From: Betaproteobacteria bacterium
GTDB taxonomy: Bacteria > Pseudomonadota > Gammaproteobacteria > Burkholderiales > Casimicrobiaceae
Length of the DNA: 40,282 nt
NCBI GenBank assembly: GCA_027492485.1
Contig: JAPUER010000070.1
Location: 1 to 40,282, forward strand
Reading direction: 5' to 3'
The notes below the pieces were generated by a model. It was given only the letters and a program-made list of their open reading frames with translations. It searched no databases and was not told the DNA's origin. The position numbers and the translations under genes are program-made. Of this stretch, positions 15,660-24,390 are shown one piece after another; the stretch's first letter is position 1; each line of letters opens with the position of its first letter.

Positions 15660-16826
15660 TTAGCCCGGTTGCCGCGCCGTCGCCACGGCGCGCGCCAGCG
15701 TCTCGAACTTGCTGTCGCCCAGCACATGACGGGCGAGGCCGAACGCACGCGACACGGCTACCGCGCTGACCCGCCGCGGCGCGCCGGTGCGGTCGCGCTC
15801 CTGGCCGCCGCCGGTGCGGGTGTTGCCGGCCGTCTGGACCACGCCACGCGGCGACACCCGCGATTCCAGCCAGCCGAGCGCGCGGCGCAGCGCCGGCTCC
15901 ACGTTGCGCTGCATGTCGGCGGTCGCCGCGTGGTCGTAGTAGCGCAGCAGATAGACCAGCGCTTCGGCTTGGAAGCTGGCGTCGTAGCCGCCGCGCTCCT
16001 GAAAGTATCCGGCCGCGTGCTGCCGCTTGAGGCCCTTCTGGATCATGTCTTCACCGACCAGCGCCAGCGTGCCGTCGCCGAGATAGCGGCCGGAGGCCGC
16101 AAGCGCGTAGCCGGTCAGGAAGTGGCGTGAGCTGAAGGCGTCCTGCTGCGCGAGCACCGCCGCCGGATGGCCGTTGTCGGCCAGCCAGTGCGCGGCACGG
16201 TCCAGCTTCGGGCGCAGCGCGGCGATGCGTGCGCTGAAGTTGCGCGCGTAGCCAGTCGTTTCCAGCAGCCACAGCGAATGCGCGGTGGCGGCGACGAAGT
16301 AGCTGGCGCCGAGGAAGTTGTCGCGGCAGGGGAAGCTGCCGTCGGCGCTCTGCTGCGCGTAGCCCCATTCCAGCGCGCGCAGGCCGGCATCGATCAGATC
16401 CATGCGGTTGCGGTTGACGCCGGCGCCGATCACGGTGTCGGCGAAGCGTTGCTCCTCGATGAACCATTCGCCGCCCTTGCGCGCGCCGAGTTCGAAACCG
16501 CGGTTGACGCCCATCGCTCCGGATTTTTCGACCTGTTGCAGCAGGGCATCGGCATTGCGATAGAAGGAGTCGGTGAGCAGGGCGCTGCGCTCGAAGGCGG
16601 CGTCGAGCCCGGCACCGGCGGCGCGCCACTCGCGTTGCACCGCAGGTGCTTCGCTGCTGCGCGGTGGCGCCGGCGTCGCCACCGGCGCCGGATAGTTGAC
16701 GCCGCGTGGCGGCGCGGTTGTGGTGCTGCAGCCGGCGAGCGCGATGACGGCGCTCGCCAACAGGCTCGTCCACGCTGCCGTAGAGGCGATCGCGAACGGG
16801 GCAGCGGTGATGCGGGTGGGTAACAC
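15660..16826 (-). CDS. Uncharacterised lipoprotein with alpha/alpha-barrel-like repeats
   Basis: 388 aa, starting at GTG 16826. It has a signal peptide ending in lipobox LAGC (Cys33), so it should be lipid-anchored in the envelope, followed by a Pro/Ala linker to about residue 65. The rest is helix-rich, with repeated segments such as LDAGLRALEWGYAQQSADGSFPC, FVAATAHSLWLLETTGY and LVYLLRYYDHA, which suggest an (alpha/alpha) toroid like those of glycan-active enzymes. I do not recognise the family and see no certain catalytic residues. It is 6 bp after the DUF4124 gene and follows the hydrolase on the same strand, so the three are probably one operon. Confidence 0.75.
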   Translation of the reverse strand: MLPTRITAAPFAIASTAAWTSLLASAVIALAGCSTTTAPPRGVNYPAPVATPAPPRSSEAPAVQREWRAAGAGLDAAFERSALLTDSFYRNADALLQQVEKSGAMGVNRGFELGARKGGEWFIEEQRFADTVIGAGVNRNRMDLIDAGLRALEWGYAQQSADGSFPCRDNFLGASYFVAATAHSLWLLETTGYARNFSARIAALRPKLDRAAHWLADNGHPAAVLAQQDAFSSRHFLTGYALAASGRYLGDGTLALVGEDMIQKGLKRQHAAGYFQERGGYDASFQAEALVYLLRYYDHAATADMQRNVEPALRRALGWLESRVSPRGVVQTAGNTRTGGGQERDRTGAPRRVSAVAVSRAFGLARHVLGDSKFETLARAVATARQPG

Positions 16827-16832
16827 CGTCGA

Positions 16833-17279
16833 TCAGCCCGCCGGCCGAACCGCCGCACTGCCCGCTGACTTGCCCTTGTTCTTCTTGCCGCCGTCCGAAG
16901 TCTTCGCCTTGGCGGCGCTGGCCTTGATCTTGGCGCCGGACTTCGTCGTCTTGCCGGATTTCGGCTTCTCGGCCGCCGTCTTGCTGCTCGTCTTGCGTGC
17001 GGCTGCCCGTTCCTGCGCAGCGAGCTTTTCGCGCGCGGCCAGTCGCTTGTCAAGATCGGCGTTGTCCTGGCGCATCTGAGCGCCCGCCTGCTTCGCGGCA
17101 GCCTTTTGCTCGGCGCTGTCCTGGGTCGGCGCGACGGCCTTGCTGTCGCTGCCGGACGGACAGGGCTTGTCGCTGTAGACGGTCTGTCCGCCCTGGTCGC
17201 AGCGGTACGCGGTCTGTGCTGAAACCGGCAGCAGCACCATCGCAGCCGCGCCTGCAAGCAAGTTGAACAATCGCTTCAT
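16833..17279 (-). CDS. DUF4124-type exported protein with Lys/Ala-rich tail
   Basis: 148 aa exported protein. ATG 17279 is set by GAGG seven bases upstream. A signal peptide (MKRLFNLLAGAAAMVLLPVSAQ) precedes a short DUF4124 unit, TAYRCDQGGQTVYSDKPCP, with two Cys that probably pair. The second half is a Lys/Ala/Ser-rich low-complexity tail resembling histone H1-like sequences (KTTKSGAKIKASAAKAK), unusual for a periplasmic protein. DUF4124 has no established biochemical role. It lies 24 nt after the hydrolase stop and 6 nt before the lipoprotein start. Confidence 0.85.
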   Translation of the reverse strand: MKRLFNLLAGAAAMVLLPVSAQTAYRCDQGGQTVYSDKPCPSGSDSKAVAPTQDSAEQKAAAKQAGAQMRQDNADLDKRLAAREKLAAQERAAARKTSSKTAAEKPKSGKTTKSGAKIKASAAKAKTSDGGKKNKGKSAGSAAVRPAG

Positions 17280-17303
17280 CGGCAATCCTCGGTTCGCTTT
17301 CAC

Positions 17304-19085
17304 TTATCGGTCGTATTTTGCCGCGCAAAACACCGCGCCTTCGTTGGCCCAGTCCGCTGTCAGCAGGCGCGGCAGCCAGCCTTCGGTGACGTAGCGGTGG
17401 TTGACCGTGGTTTTGTTGAACAGGCGGATGATCTTGACCGTGCCGTCGCGGCAATACGGCAGCGGCGGGAAAATGCCGCCCGGCGGGCTATAGGCATCGT
17501 CGGCGCGCATCGTGATGCCTTCGTCGTGCGCCCACGACTGCGCGCGCACCAGCGCGCAGTCGGCGGCGGTGATGCCATAGAAATGGGTGCTCAAACCGGC
17601 GCCGTCGTTGGCATAGAAGCGGCACATCGGTGCGCCCAGCGTGGTGTCGGTGCGAAACGTCGCGAAGCGCTGGCCGGTGCGTTGCCACGACGTCGGCAGG
17701 GCATCGAGCAGCGCGATTTCATCGGGGCGCCCGGTCATGAAATATTTGCCGGTCGGCGGCGAGAGGTACTCGACCACTTCCAGCTCGTCGCGCGATCCCC
17801 AGGCCAGCATCTTGCGTATTTTCACGCGGTCGTCGGAGCCGCCGGGGATGTTGTCGATGGCGTTGAACGCGACGCGGTCGGCCTGATTGCGCGATAGCTG
17901 CGCTTTCAGGAACGCGAACGTCCAGCCGAACACTTCCGGCGCATCCTCGACGCGGAAGCCGTGCTCCATGCCTTCGACGGTGACGAAATACTTGCTGCCG
18001 TCGAGCGCCTCGATCATCTGCGAGGTGCGGCTGATCGGGGCCACCACGTCGGCGGTGCCGCCGATGCCAAGGTAGGGCACGCGCACGCTTTGCACGCCCT
18101 GGTTGCTGTCGCCGAAGGCCGGGAAGAAGCTGTAGCCCGAGAACGGCACATAGCCCACCACCGCCTTGTAGCGGTTGTCGCGCACGATGATGCGCTCGGC
18201 GCCGCCCCAGCTGGTGGTCATCGTCGCGCCCTGCACCAGCATCATCGCCATGCCGCCGAGTGAGGCGCCGAAGCCGACGATCTGGTCGCGGTCGATGGTG
18301 TTGGCGTACTCGGCTTTGGTCAGCAGGTAGTCGAGCCCCTGTTTCAGCCCGAGCGGGCGGATCGCCTGCATCTCGGCGATTTCGGCGTACTTCGAGAACA
18401 CGTAGAAGTAGTCGCTGATCGTGTCCAGCTTGATGCGCGAGTAACGGGCGTCGGCGTGAAACGGCGCAAACACCACGTAGCCCTCGGCCGCCATGCGCGC
18501 AATCACCTGCACATAGTCGTCGCCCAGCGGCGAGCCGGCGAGGCCGTGGCTCAGCATCATCAGCGGCCATTTGCCGTCGCCGCTGTCGGGGTTGGCCGCG
18601 ATGATCGGCGCTTCGGCGCCGCGCTGCATCCTGGGCACCTTGACGCCCGACGGCAGCGTGTAGTCGGCCCGGCTGTTGGCTGCGGTGGTCGGGTAGCAGG
18701 CGATCGCGGCGTAGGCAAGCTGCTTGCCGCCCTGCTTCTCGAACACATCGAGCTGCGACACCGTCGGCACCGCCACGCTGTAGGTCAGCGCATTGGCCGG
18801 GCTGACCAGCAGCTCGGTCACGTAATGCGACCCGTCGGACAGCGGATTACCCTCCCAGTAGTCCGGCGCCGATTCGCCCGCACGCAGGCGGCTGAAGTCC
18901 TGCTCGACATTGCTGCAGCCCACCGCGAAGCGGCCGTTGAGCGCCGGCACAATGCCGGAACTGGCGCTGGCGGTGGTTGTGCACAGCAATGACGTCAGGC
19001 CGAGCGCCAGCGCGGCGGCCGCAACGCGCGCAGCGGTTCGCAGTGTCCGGGGCAAAGGATCGCGCAGCGGGACCGCATTCAACAT
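17304..19085 (-). CDS. Secreted alpha/beta hydrolase with C-terminal DUF5648-like region
   Basis: 593 aa, starting at ATG 19085 (AAAGG about ten bases upstream). An N-terminal signal peptide (LGLTSLLCTTTASA) is followed by an alpha/beta hydrolase of the dienelactone hydrolase/PAF-acetylhydrolase kind. The catalytic triad is readable: Ser275 in GFGASLGGM, Asp346 in GGTADVVAP, His375 in GMEHGFRV. The oxyanion region is LMMLSHGLAG. After about residue 450 a second region (PMCRFYANDGAGLSTHFYGITAADCALV, HRYVTEGWLPRL) resembles the DUF5648 repeat found on secreted proteins. The substrate, probably an ester or lipid, is unknown. It heads a three-gene cluster with a DUF4124 protein and a lipoprotein. 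Confidence 0.82.
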   Translation of the reverse strand: MLNAVPLRDPLPRTLRTAARVAAAALALGLTSLLCTTTASASSGIVPALNGRFAVGCSNVEQDFSRLRAGESAPDYWEGNPLSDGSHYVTELLVSPANALTYSVAVPTVSQLDVFEKQGGKQLAYAAIACYPTTAANSRADYTLPSGVKVPRMQRGAEAPIIAANPDSGDGKWPLMMLSHGLAGSPLGDDYVQVIARMAAEGYVVFAPFHADARYSRIKLDTISDYFYVFSKYAEIAEMQAIRPLGLKQGLDYLLTKAEYANTIDRDQIVGFGASLGGMAMMLVQGATMTTSWGGAERIIVRDNRYKAVVGYVPFSGYSFFPAFGDSNQGVQSVRVPYLGIGGTADVVAPISRTSQMIEALDGSKYFVTVEGMEHGFRVEDAPEVFGWTFAFLKAQLSRNQADRVAFNAIDNIPGGSDDRVKIRKMLAWGSRDELEVVEYLSPPTGKYFMTGRPDEIALLDALPTSWQRTGQRFATFRTDTTLGAPMCRFYANDGAGLSTHFYGITAADCALVRAQSWAHDEGITMRADDAYSPPGGIFPPLPYCRDGTVKIIRLFNKTTVNHRYVTEGWLPRLLTADWANEGAVFCAAKYDR

Positions 19086-19280
19086 GGACAACAACCTTTC
19101 TTGTCGGCGGCGCCCGGCGTCTGATTCCATCCGGCGCGATGACCACAATATCAGACAACGCAGGACAACAAAAATTCGCCGACGTATCGCAGATAGACGC
19201 AAGGGCGTATGCCGGCGTGACATCGCCGGCGCCAAAATGTACAAAAGACGCCGCAGCCCGTTGGCCTGGCGGCAAGCCGG

Positions 19281-21446
19281 TCAGCGCCCCCGGTAGCGCA
19301 GCACTTGACTGGCCAGCACCGGTGTCGCCGCCAGCAGCCCGAGTGCGAGCGCCTGCCAGCCGGGCGCAATCATTATCAGCGCCGCGACGACGGTGAGCGC
19401 CCGCTCCCAGACTTTCATCTCGACCAGCAGGAAGCGCGATAGCGCCGCGGCGAGCAGCAGGATGCTGACGATGCAGGCGGTGAACACCAGTGCAAATGCG
19501 CCCCAGGTGAAGCCCTTGGTCACGATAAGCAACGCCGGCGAAAAGACGAAGATAAACGGTACCAGCGCCTTGCCGAGGCCGAGCCGGAAGGCAGTGTTGC
19601 CGGTCTTGAACGGGTCCGAGTTCGCCATGCCGGCGGCGGCGTAGGCCGCCAGTGCCACCGGTGGCGTGATGTCGGCCAGCACGCCGTAATAGAAGACGAA
19701 GAAGTGCGCCACGATCGGCTCCACGCCCATTTGCACCAGCGCCGGCGCGGCGACGGTGACCATGATGATGTAGTTGGCGGTGGTCGGGATGCCGCAGCCC
19801 ATCAGGATGCAGACGAAGCCGGTCATGAACAGCGCGCTGATCAGCATCAGCGTTTGTTTGCTGACCAGCCAGGCGGGCAGGATCGCGGTGAAAAATTCCG
19901 CCATCGATGCCGCCGCCGCGTTGACGATGTAGCTCACCTTGAAGCCGACGCCGGTCAGCGTCACCACGCCGATGACGAGGCCCACGGTACCAGCGGCGGC
20001 GCCCACGGCCAGCGCGTACTTGGCGCCGGTGGAGAAGGCATCGATCAACTCGGCACGCGTGAAGCGGGTGGGCAGGTCGAGCAGCTTCAGCAGGGCGACG
20101 AAGACCACCGCCGACACGCCGAACAGCGCCACGCCGTAGTCTTCGAGCTGACCGGAAATGACGACTGCCAGCACGGCGTGCAGCGCCAGCATGACGGCGA
20201 TGCCTTTCGCCGAATTGCCGCTTTCGCTGGTGGTGAGGCCGACGATGATGCAACTGCTGATCCCGGCGAAGGCCGACACATAAGGTGTGAAGCCGCTCAT
20301 CAGGGTGCCGACCAGCAGCAGCAGTGGAATCAGCGTCGGCCAGCGTTTGCGGAAGCTCTCGCGCACGCTTGGCAATTCGTCGGGCGACAGGCCGCGCAGG
20401 CCGGTGCGCTTGGCCTCGAAGTGCACCTGCCAGAACACGCCGAAGAAGTGCATGAAAGCCGGTGCGATGGCGGCGATGACGATGGTCGAATAGGGCAGCG
20501 CCAGAAACTCGATCATCAGAAACGCCGCCGCGCCCATGATCGGTGGCGTAATCTGGCCGCCGGTCGAAGCCGCCGCCTCGACGCCGCCGGCGAAGTGACG
20601 CGGATAGCCGACCTTGATCATCGCCGGGATGGTCAGCGAGCCGACGGTCACCGCATTGGCGACCGACGAGCCGGACAGCATGCCGAACATCGCCGAGCCG
20701 AACACGCTGACCTTGGCCGGCCCGCCGGCGTACTTGCCGGCAATGGCGGAGGCGACGTCGAGGAACAGTTGGCCGAGGCCGATGCGGGTGGCCAGCACGC
20801 CGAACAGCACGAAATGGAACACGTAGGTGGCGACGACGCCCACCGCAATGCCGTAGACGCCCTGACTGGTCAGATATTGATGGTTGACCACTTGTGCCCA
20901 GGTGGCGCCGGCATGCTTGAGCAGCCCCGGAAACGACGGCCCGAACATCGCGTAAAGCATGAACACGATGGCGATGATCGGCAGCGGCCAGCCCATCGCG
21001 CGCCGCGTGGCTTCCAGCAGCAGCACGATCAGCGTGCTGCCCATCACCACGTCCAGCGTGTCGGGGTTGCCGATGCGGAAGGCGAGATCGTCGAAGACGT
21101 AGGGGATGTAGAGCGCCGATGCGACGGCCGCGAGCGCGCAGAGCCAGTCGTAGAGCGGCAGACCGAGCGGGTGGTGCCAGCTTGGCGCGCGCTGCGCCGC
21201 CGCCTTGCGGTTGAAACCGAAGACGAGAAAGATCAGGCCGAGCACGAAGGCCAGATGCACGCCGCGATGCGTCGCCTCGCGCAGCAGGCCGAAACCGGCC
21301 GTGTAGTAGTGAAAGCAGGACAGCGCGATCAGCAGCACCGTCACCGTCGTCGCGGCGACGTTCGCCATCGGGCGAAACCGCATCTCGCTGTCGTATTTGG
21401 TCTCGAGTTCGGCGATGACCTTGTCGTCGATGGTGTGTGTGCTCAT
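19281..21446 (-). CDS. TRAP transporter permease, fused 4TM/12TM (DctQM-type)
   Basis: 721 aa integral membrane protein combining the small (DctQ) and large (DctM) TRAP subunits, the form that works with TAXI-type receptors. The N-terminal part has four hydrophobic segments, then the large subunit with GSAMFGMLSGSSVANAVTVG, EAAASTGGQITPPIMGAAAF and GCGIPTTANYIIM, the conserved loops lining the substrate and Na+ sites. It drives uptake with an ion gradient. ATG 21446 lies downstream of the TAXI receptor gene on the same strand, separated by a terminator hairpin and an 18 bp palindrome, which should lower permease expression relative to receptor. The substrate is not predictable. Confidence 0.95.
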   Translation of the reverse strand: MSTHTIDDKVIAELETKYDSEMRFRPMANVAATTVTVLLIALSCFHYYTAGFGLLREATHRGVHLAFVLGLIFLVFGFNRKAAAQRAPSWHHPLGLPLYDWLCALAAVASALYIPYVFDDLAFRIGNPDTLDVVMGSTLIVLLLEATRRAMGWPLPIIAIVFMLYAMFGPSFPGLLKHAGATWAQVVNHQYLTSQGVYGIAVGVVATYVFHFVLFGVLATRIGLGQLFLDVASAIAGKYAGGPAKVSVFGSAMFGMLSGSSVANAVTVGSLTIPAMIKVGYPRHFAGGVEAAASTGGQITPPIMGAAAFLMIEFLALPYSTIVIAAIAPAFMHFFGVFWQVHFEAKRTGLRGLSPDELPSVRESFRKRWPTLIPLLLLVGTLMSGFTPYVSAFAGISSCIIVGLTTSESGNSAKGIAVMLALHAVLAVVISGQLEDYGVALFGVSAVVFVALLKLLDLPTRFTRAELIDAFSTGAKYALAVGAAAGTVGLVIGVVTLTGVGFKVSYIVNAAAASMAEFFTAILPAWLVSKQTLMLISALFMTGFVCILMGCGIPTTANYIIMVTVAAPALVQMGVEPIVAHFFVFYYGVLADITPPVALAAYAAAGMANSDPFKTGNTAFRLGLGKALVPFIFVFSPALLIVTKGFTWGAFALVFTACIVSILLLAAALSRFLLVEMKVWERALTVVAALIMIAPGWQALALGLLAATPVLASQVLRYRGR

Positions 21447-21465
21447 GTGCTGTCTTGCCCCCGTA

Positions 21466-21504
21466 ATTCCATTTCCAAATCAATAGTTGATTTGGAAATG
21501 GAAT
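21466..21504. repeat. Perfect 18 bp palindrome between TAXI receptor and TRAP permease
   Basis: Arms ATTCCATTTCCAAATCAA and TTGATTTGGAAATGGAAT with a TAG spacer. It is notably AT-rich for this window and has no T run, so it is not a normal terminator. It lies 20 nt upstream of the permease ATG. It could protect mRNA ends, or be an operator or a solo mobile-element end. Confidence 0.85.
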
Positions 21505-21516
21505 GAGTCGTCGAAA

Positions 21517-21546
21517 TGAAAAAGGCTGGTGTTGGCCAGCCTTTTC
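21517..21546 (-). terminator. Intrinsic terminator or attenuator after the TAXI receptor gene
   Basis: On the minus strand, AAAAGGCTGG-ccaaca-CCAGCCTTTT followed by TC (stem 21520-21529 with 21536-21545), ~22 nt after the receptor stop. It probably gives partial termination before the permease gene. Confidence 0.85.
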
Positions 21547-21567
21547 CGGATGCTCGTCTGCCCGGTT

Positions 21568-22530
21568 TTACTTGAGCAGTCCGACTTCCCGGTAGAACTT
21601 CTCGGCGCCCGCATGCAGCGGGATGCCGGCGCCGGCGATGGCGTTGGCGCGCACGATGGCCTTGCCCTTGGCGTGGCCGGCGTCGAGCGCCTTGCGCGCG
21701 TTGTCGCTCCACAGCGCTTTGGTGATGTTGTAGACGAGCGTCGCATCCTGTTTGGCGCTGGTGACCCACTGCGCGCCGACGGCGAGCGTCTTCACGGCGC
21801 CGACGCCCTTGTAGGTCTCGGCCGGGATGTTGTCGACGGCGTAAAAGCCGAATTGCTTGACCAGCTTGTCGGCTTCCGGGCCGCTGATCGGGAGCACGTC
21901 GATGCCGCCGGTCGCTGCCAGCTCGGCGATGGCGCCGGCCGGGTAGCCGCCGACGAAGAAGAAGGCGTCGAGCGAGTTGTCCTTGAGCTTTTCGCCGGCG
22001 GCGTTCGGCTTCAGGAATTCCGGCTTGATGTCTTTCTCGGTCACGCCGTAGGCGGCGAGGATCGCGCGGGCGTTCACCAGCGTGCCCGAACCCGGCTCGT
22101 CGAGCGAGACGCGCTTGCCTTTGAGCTCGGCCACGCTCTTGATGTTGGCCGCCTTGCGCACCACCAGATGGAAACTTTCGGGGTAGAGATTGGCGATCAG
22201 GCGCAGGTCGGTGACTTTCGGCTTGCCCTCGAAGGTGCCGGTGCCGGTGTAGGCCCAGTAGGCGACGTCGGCCTGCGAGAAGCCGGATTCGGCGCCGCCG
22301 CCCTGGATGGCGTTGACGTTGGCGACCGAGCCGTTGGAGGCGACGGCGGTGGCGACCAGGTTGGGCACCGCCGGCTGCGAGATCGCGTTGGCGATCAGGC
22401 CGCCGATCGGGTAGTAGGTGCCGGCGGTGCCGCCGGTGTTGATGCGGAAGAAAGTTTGCGCCGAGGCCGGCACGGTGGCGACCGCCGCCAGGCCGGTTGC
22501 CAGCAGTGCAGCAATGAGTGAACGCTTCAT
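21568..22530 (-). CDS. TAXI-family TRAP solute-binding receptor
   Basis: 320 aa periplasmic binding protein. ATG 22530 follows AAAGGA; signal peptide MKRSLIAALLATGLAAVATVPASAQ. The mature start TFFRINTGGTAGTYYPIGG is the TAXI signature. Later segments EFLKPNAAGEKLKDNSLDAFFFVGGYPAGAIAEL and PAETYKGVGAVKTLAVGAQWVT are also typical. It captures a small organic anion and delivers it to the permease downstream. The two-hairpin intergenic region fits the need for receptor excess over permease. Upstream lies a 2 x 30 bp tandem repeat. Confidence 0.95.
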   Translation of the reverse strand: MKRSLIAALLATGLAAVATVPASAQTFFRINTGGTAGTYYPIGGLIANAISQPAVPNLVATAVASNGSVANVNAIQGGGAESGFSQADVAYWAYTGTGTFEGKPKVTDLRLIANLYPESFHLVVRKAANIKSVAELKGKRVSLDEPGSGTLVNARAILAAYGVTEKDIKPEFLKPNAAGEKLKDNSLDAFFFVGGYPAGAIAELAATGGIDVLPISGPEADKLVKQFGFYAVDNIPAETYKGVGAVKTLAVGAQWVTSAKQDATLVYNITKALWSDNARKALDAGHAKGKAIVRANAIAGAGIPLHAGAEKFYREVGLLK

Positions 22531-22560
22531 CGTCGGGAATCCTTTGAATGTTGCAGAAAA

Positions 22561-22620
22561 GGAGTCGCGCCGCTCGCGGCGCCTATCGAAGGAGTCGCGC
22601 CGCTCGCAGCGCTCAGCGAC
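22561..22620. repeat. Tandem 2 x 30 bp repeat upstream of the TAXI receptor gene
   Basis: Two adjacent 30 bp units starting GGAGTCGCGCCGCTCGC, identical at most positions and diverging at the ends. Each holds a CGCCGC-tc-GCGGCG-like hairpin. It lies 31-90 nt upstream of the receptor start, within its leader or promoter region. Confidence 0.8.
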
Positions 22621-22711
22621 CCATTGTATGGGCGCGGTCGCCGCGGCGCACTGGTGCATTCCATGACCCAACCGGCAACAGACCGGGCGCGTCCGCGGCG
22701 GGGCGATGCGA

Positions 22712-23884
22712 TCAGGGGTCGCTGGCGAAACTCACTGCCAGCGCGCCGCGGCCAACCAGCAGGGCGTTGCCCATGCTCATGCTGGCCAGATGCAGGGTAA
22801 CGTTGTGGCGCTGGCAATCCTCCTGCAGCGCCGCGAAGGCGGGCCACTGGCGCACTTCTGCTTCGTCGCCGGCGTAGCTGATGCAGATGAAGGGAGCCGC
22901 GAGGCCGGCGCGCACCTGCCCGCCGACGCTCTCGAAGGCGCGGGCGATGGCGGCGTCGAAGCCACGCAGCTGGACGACGACCGACAGCTCCGCGCCCTGC
23001 ACGCGCACTAGCGGCGTGCGGTCGAACACCTTGCCCACGCCGTAGCTCAGCCAGGCCAGCGGCGCGTCGCCATCGAGCCGGCTGCGCCGCTGGAAGAACG
23101 ACACGTCGGCCGGGACCAGCAGCGTGCGCACGTGCTGGCGCAGGCCGTCGATCTGCTGCACCACGCGCGGCACGGTAGCGCCGTCGTCGAGCAGCCGCGC
23201 GCCCTCGCAGACCAGCACGCCCTGACCGTTCAGCGCGCAGGTCGAGTCGATGACCCACATCTTAAACGGTCGCGCGATGCCGCGTTGCCGGCGCGCACGG
23301 CCGTGTTGCAGCATCAGGTTCTGCGCTGCCGTGAGGGAATTCATGTAGGCGTTGCTGCGGCGCGAGGCCTGAGCGATTTCGAGCACGAAGTCGGTGTCGT
23401 CGAGCAGGCGTTCGTGCACGCAATCGCCGGTGCCCACCACACTGAGCGGCAGCGCCTGCGCATCGGGCTCGGCGCGGTTGAGTTCGTGGTCGAAGAACCG
23501 CTGTCGCCGTTCGCTGTCGGCGGCGCCGTTGCGGCCGTCGGTCTGGCTGCCGCGCGAGTTGCGGATGCGCAACGGCAGCACCAGCACGCGCCGCGCCGCC
23601 AGCCATGCCTCGGGCAGATCGCAGGCGGCATCGGTCACCAGCAGCGTGCGCAGCGCGTCGTGGCCGGGCGCGGCCACCGGTGTGGCGTCGCCGTGGGCCA
23701 TCGGCGCGGCGTCGCCGTGGGCCCCCAGCATCGGTTCGCGGTGCTGGGCGCGGGCGGCGATCAAGCCGCCGGCCAGGCTGTAGGCGTAGGCATCGGCAGC
23801 GTAGTGGGTGGCCTCGCCGGCCGTGCTCCGGGGTGCGCTGCCGGGCGCGGCGCGGAAGCGGGGGCTGGCAGGTGGCGTGTTCAT
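22712..23884 (-). CDS. DegV family (fatty-acid-binding) protein
   Basis: 390 aa DegV-fold protein. DegV/FakB proteins bind a fatty acid between two domains and can present it to a kinase. Visible family marks: LLVTDAACDLPEAWLAARRVLVLPLRI at the start of the fold (after about 75 extra residues) and WVIDSTCALNGQGVLVCEGARLL in the middle. The N-terminal extension is Ala/His-rich, with a short internal repeat (GAHGDAAPMAHGDATP). ATG 23884 is chosen; an in-frame ATG at 23965 would add 27 unconserved residues. No fatty-acid kinase gene is nearby, so its partner and ligand are unknown. Confidence 0.83.
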   Translation of the reverse strand: MNTPPASPRFRAAPGSAPRSTAGEATHYAADAYAYSLAGGLIAARAQHREPMLGAHGDAAPMAHGDATPVAAPGHDALRTLLVTDAACDLPEAWLAARRVLVLPLRIRNSRGSQTDGRNGAADSERRQRFFDHELNRAEPDAQALPLSVVGTGDCVHERLLDDTDFVLEIAQASRRSNAYMNSLTAAQNLMLQHGRARRQRGIARPFKMWVIDSTCALNGQGVLVCEGARLLDDGATVPRVVQQIDGLRQHVRTLLVPADVSFFQRRSRLDGDAPLAWLSYGVGKVFDRTPLVRVQGAELSVVVQLRGFDAAIARAFESVGGQVRAGLAAPFICISYAGDEAEVRQWPAFAALQEDCQRHNVTLHLASMSMGNALLVGRGALAVSFASDP

Positions 23885-24390
23885 GACAGGCAAAGTTCTC
23901 CGCTGGCAGACCGCCCGCCGTCCGTCGAGCCAGCCGGCGACGGTGGTCGGGCTTTCCGGTGTCATCCGATACCACCGGTTGCTTGAAAAAACGCAATCGT
24001 TGCGCGCTTTGCGCCAGTCAGGGCGCAGCCGTGCGGTTACGGCTCGGTGCGAACAACTTTTCGGTAGAACGCTTATTGAATATGCGCGAACGGCAGAAAA
24101 GCAGCAATATCGACTTCTGATGAAAATTCGCTATGAGCCCGTTACAGATGGCGTTTCCGGTATAAAGCTGCTGCGTCGATCAACGGTGCGCGGTGGAGGC
24201 CGATGACGTCGCCAGTTGCGGCACATAAATGGTGCGCACGGTTCGCCAATGCACCGACGTGGCGCTTGCGGCAAAACCTCGTTCTGGTGCGTCGTAAAAA
24301 ATACACAATAAAACAGTCACTTACATGCACCAATATCGGGCATGCTAATTGCTAGACCGTACAAGAATTTTTCTTGATACGGGGGGAACG
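23885..24390. other. 506 bp divergent intergenic region between the DegV gene and amtB
   Basis: It contains the alternative 5' end of the DegV gene, dispersed repeat copy C (24054-24170), an A-rich stretch near 24296-24315 that may be a promoter, and a CAAGAA-ttt-TTCTTG hairpin at 24362-24376 just before the amtB ribosome site. No tRNA or gene is visible. TGCACC at 24249 and 24323 resembles an NtrC half-site, but no complete site could be made out. Confidence 0.55.
24054..24170 (+). repeat. Dispersed ~118 bp repeat, copy C
   Basis: 117 bp, ends CAACTTTT ... TAAAGCTG. Its first 35 bases match copy D at 27 of 35 positions. Shared blocks: CTTTTCGGTagAACGC, ATTGAATATGcGCG, AAAAGcaGCAATaTCGACTT and GAGCCCGTTACAG. 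It lies in the divergent gap between the DegV gene and amtB. Confidence 0.8.

Noticed and set aside
18847-21483. 878-codon minus-strand frame overlapping the TRAP permease and hydrolase
   Set aside because: It is the +1 shadow of the permease, Arg/Gly-rich, and would cross the stop of the real gene.
24228-24340. NtrC or sigma54 control site for amtB
   Set aside because: TGCACC half-sites occur but no full NtrC palindrome, and no GG-N10-GC sigma54 spacing could be found.
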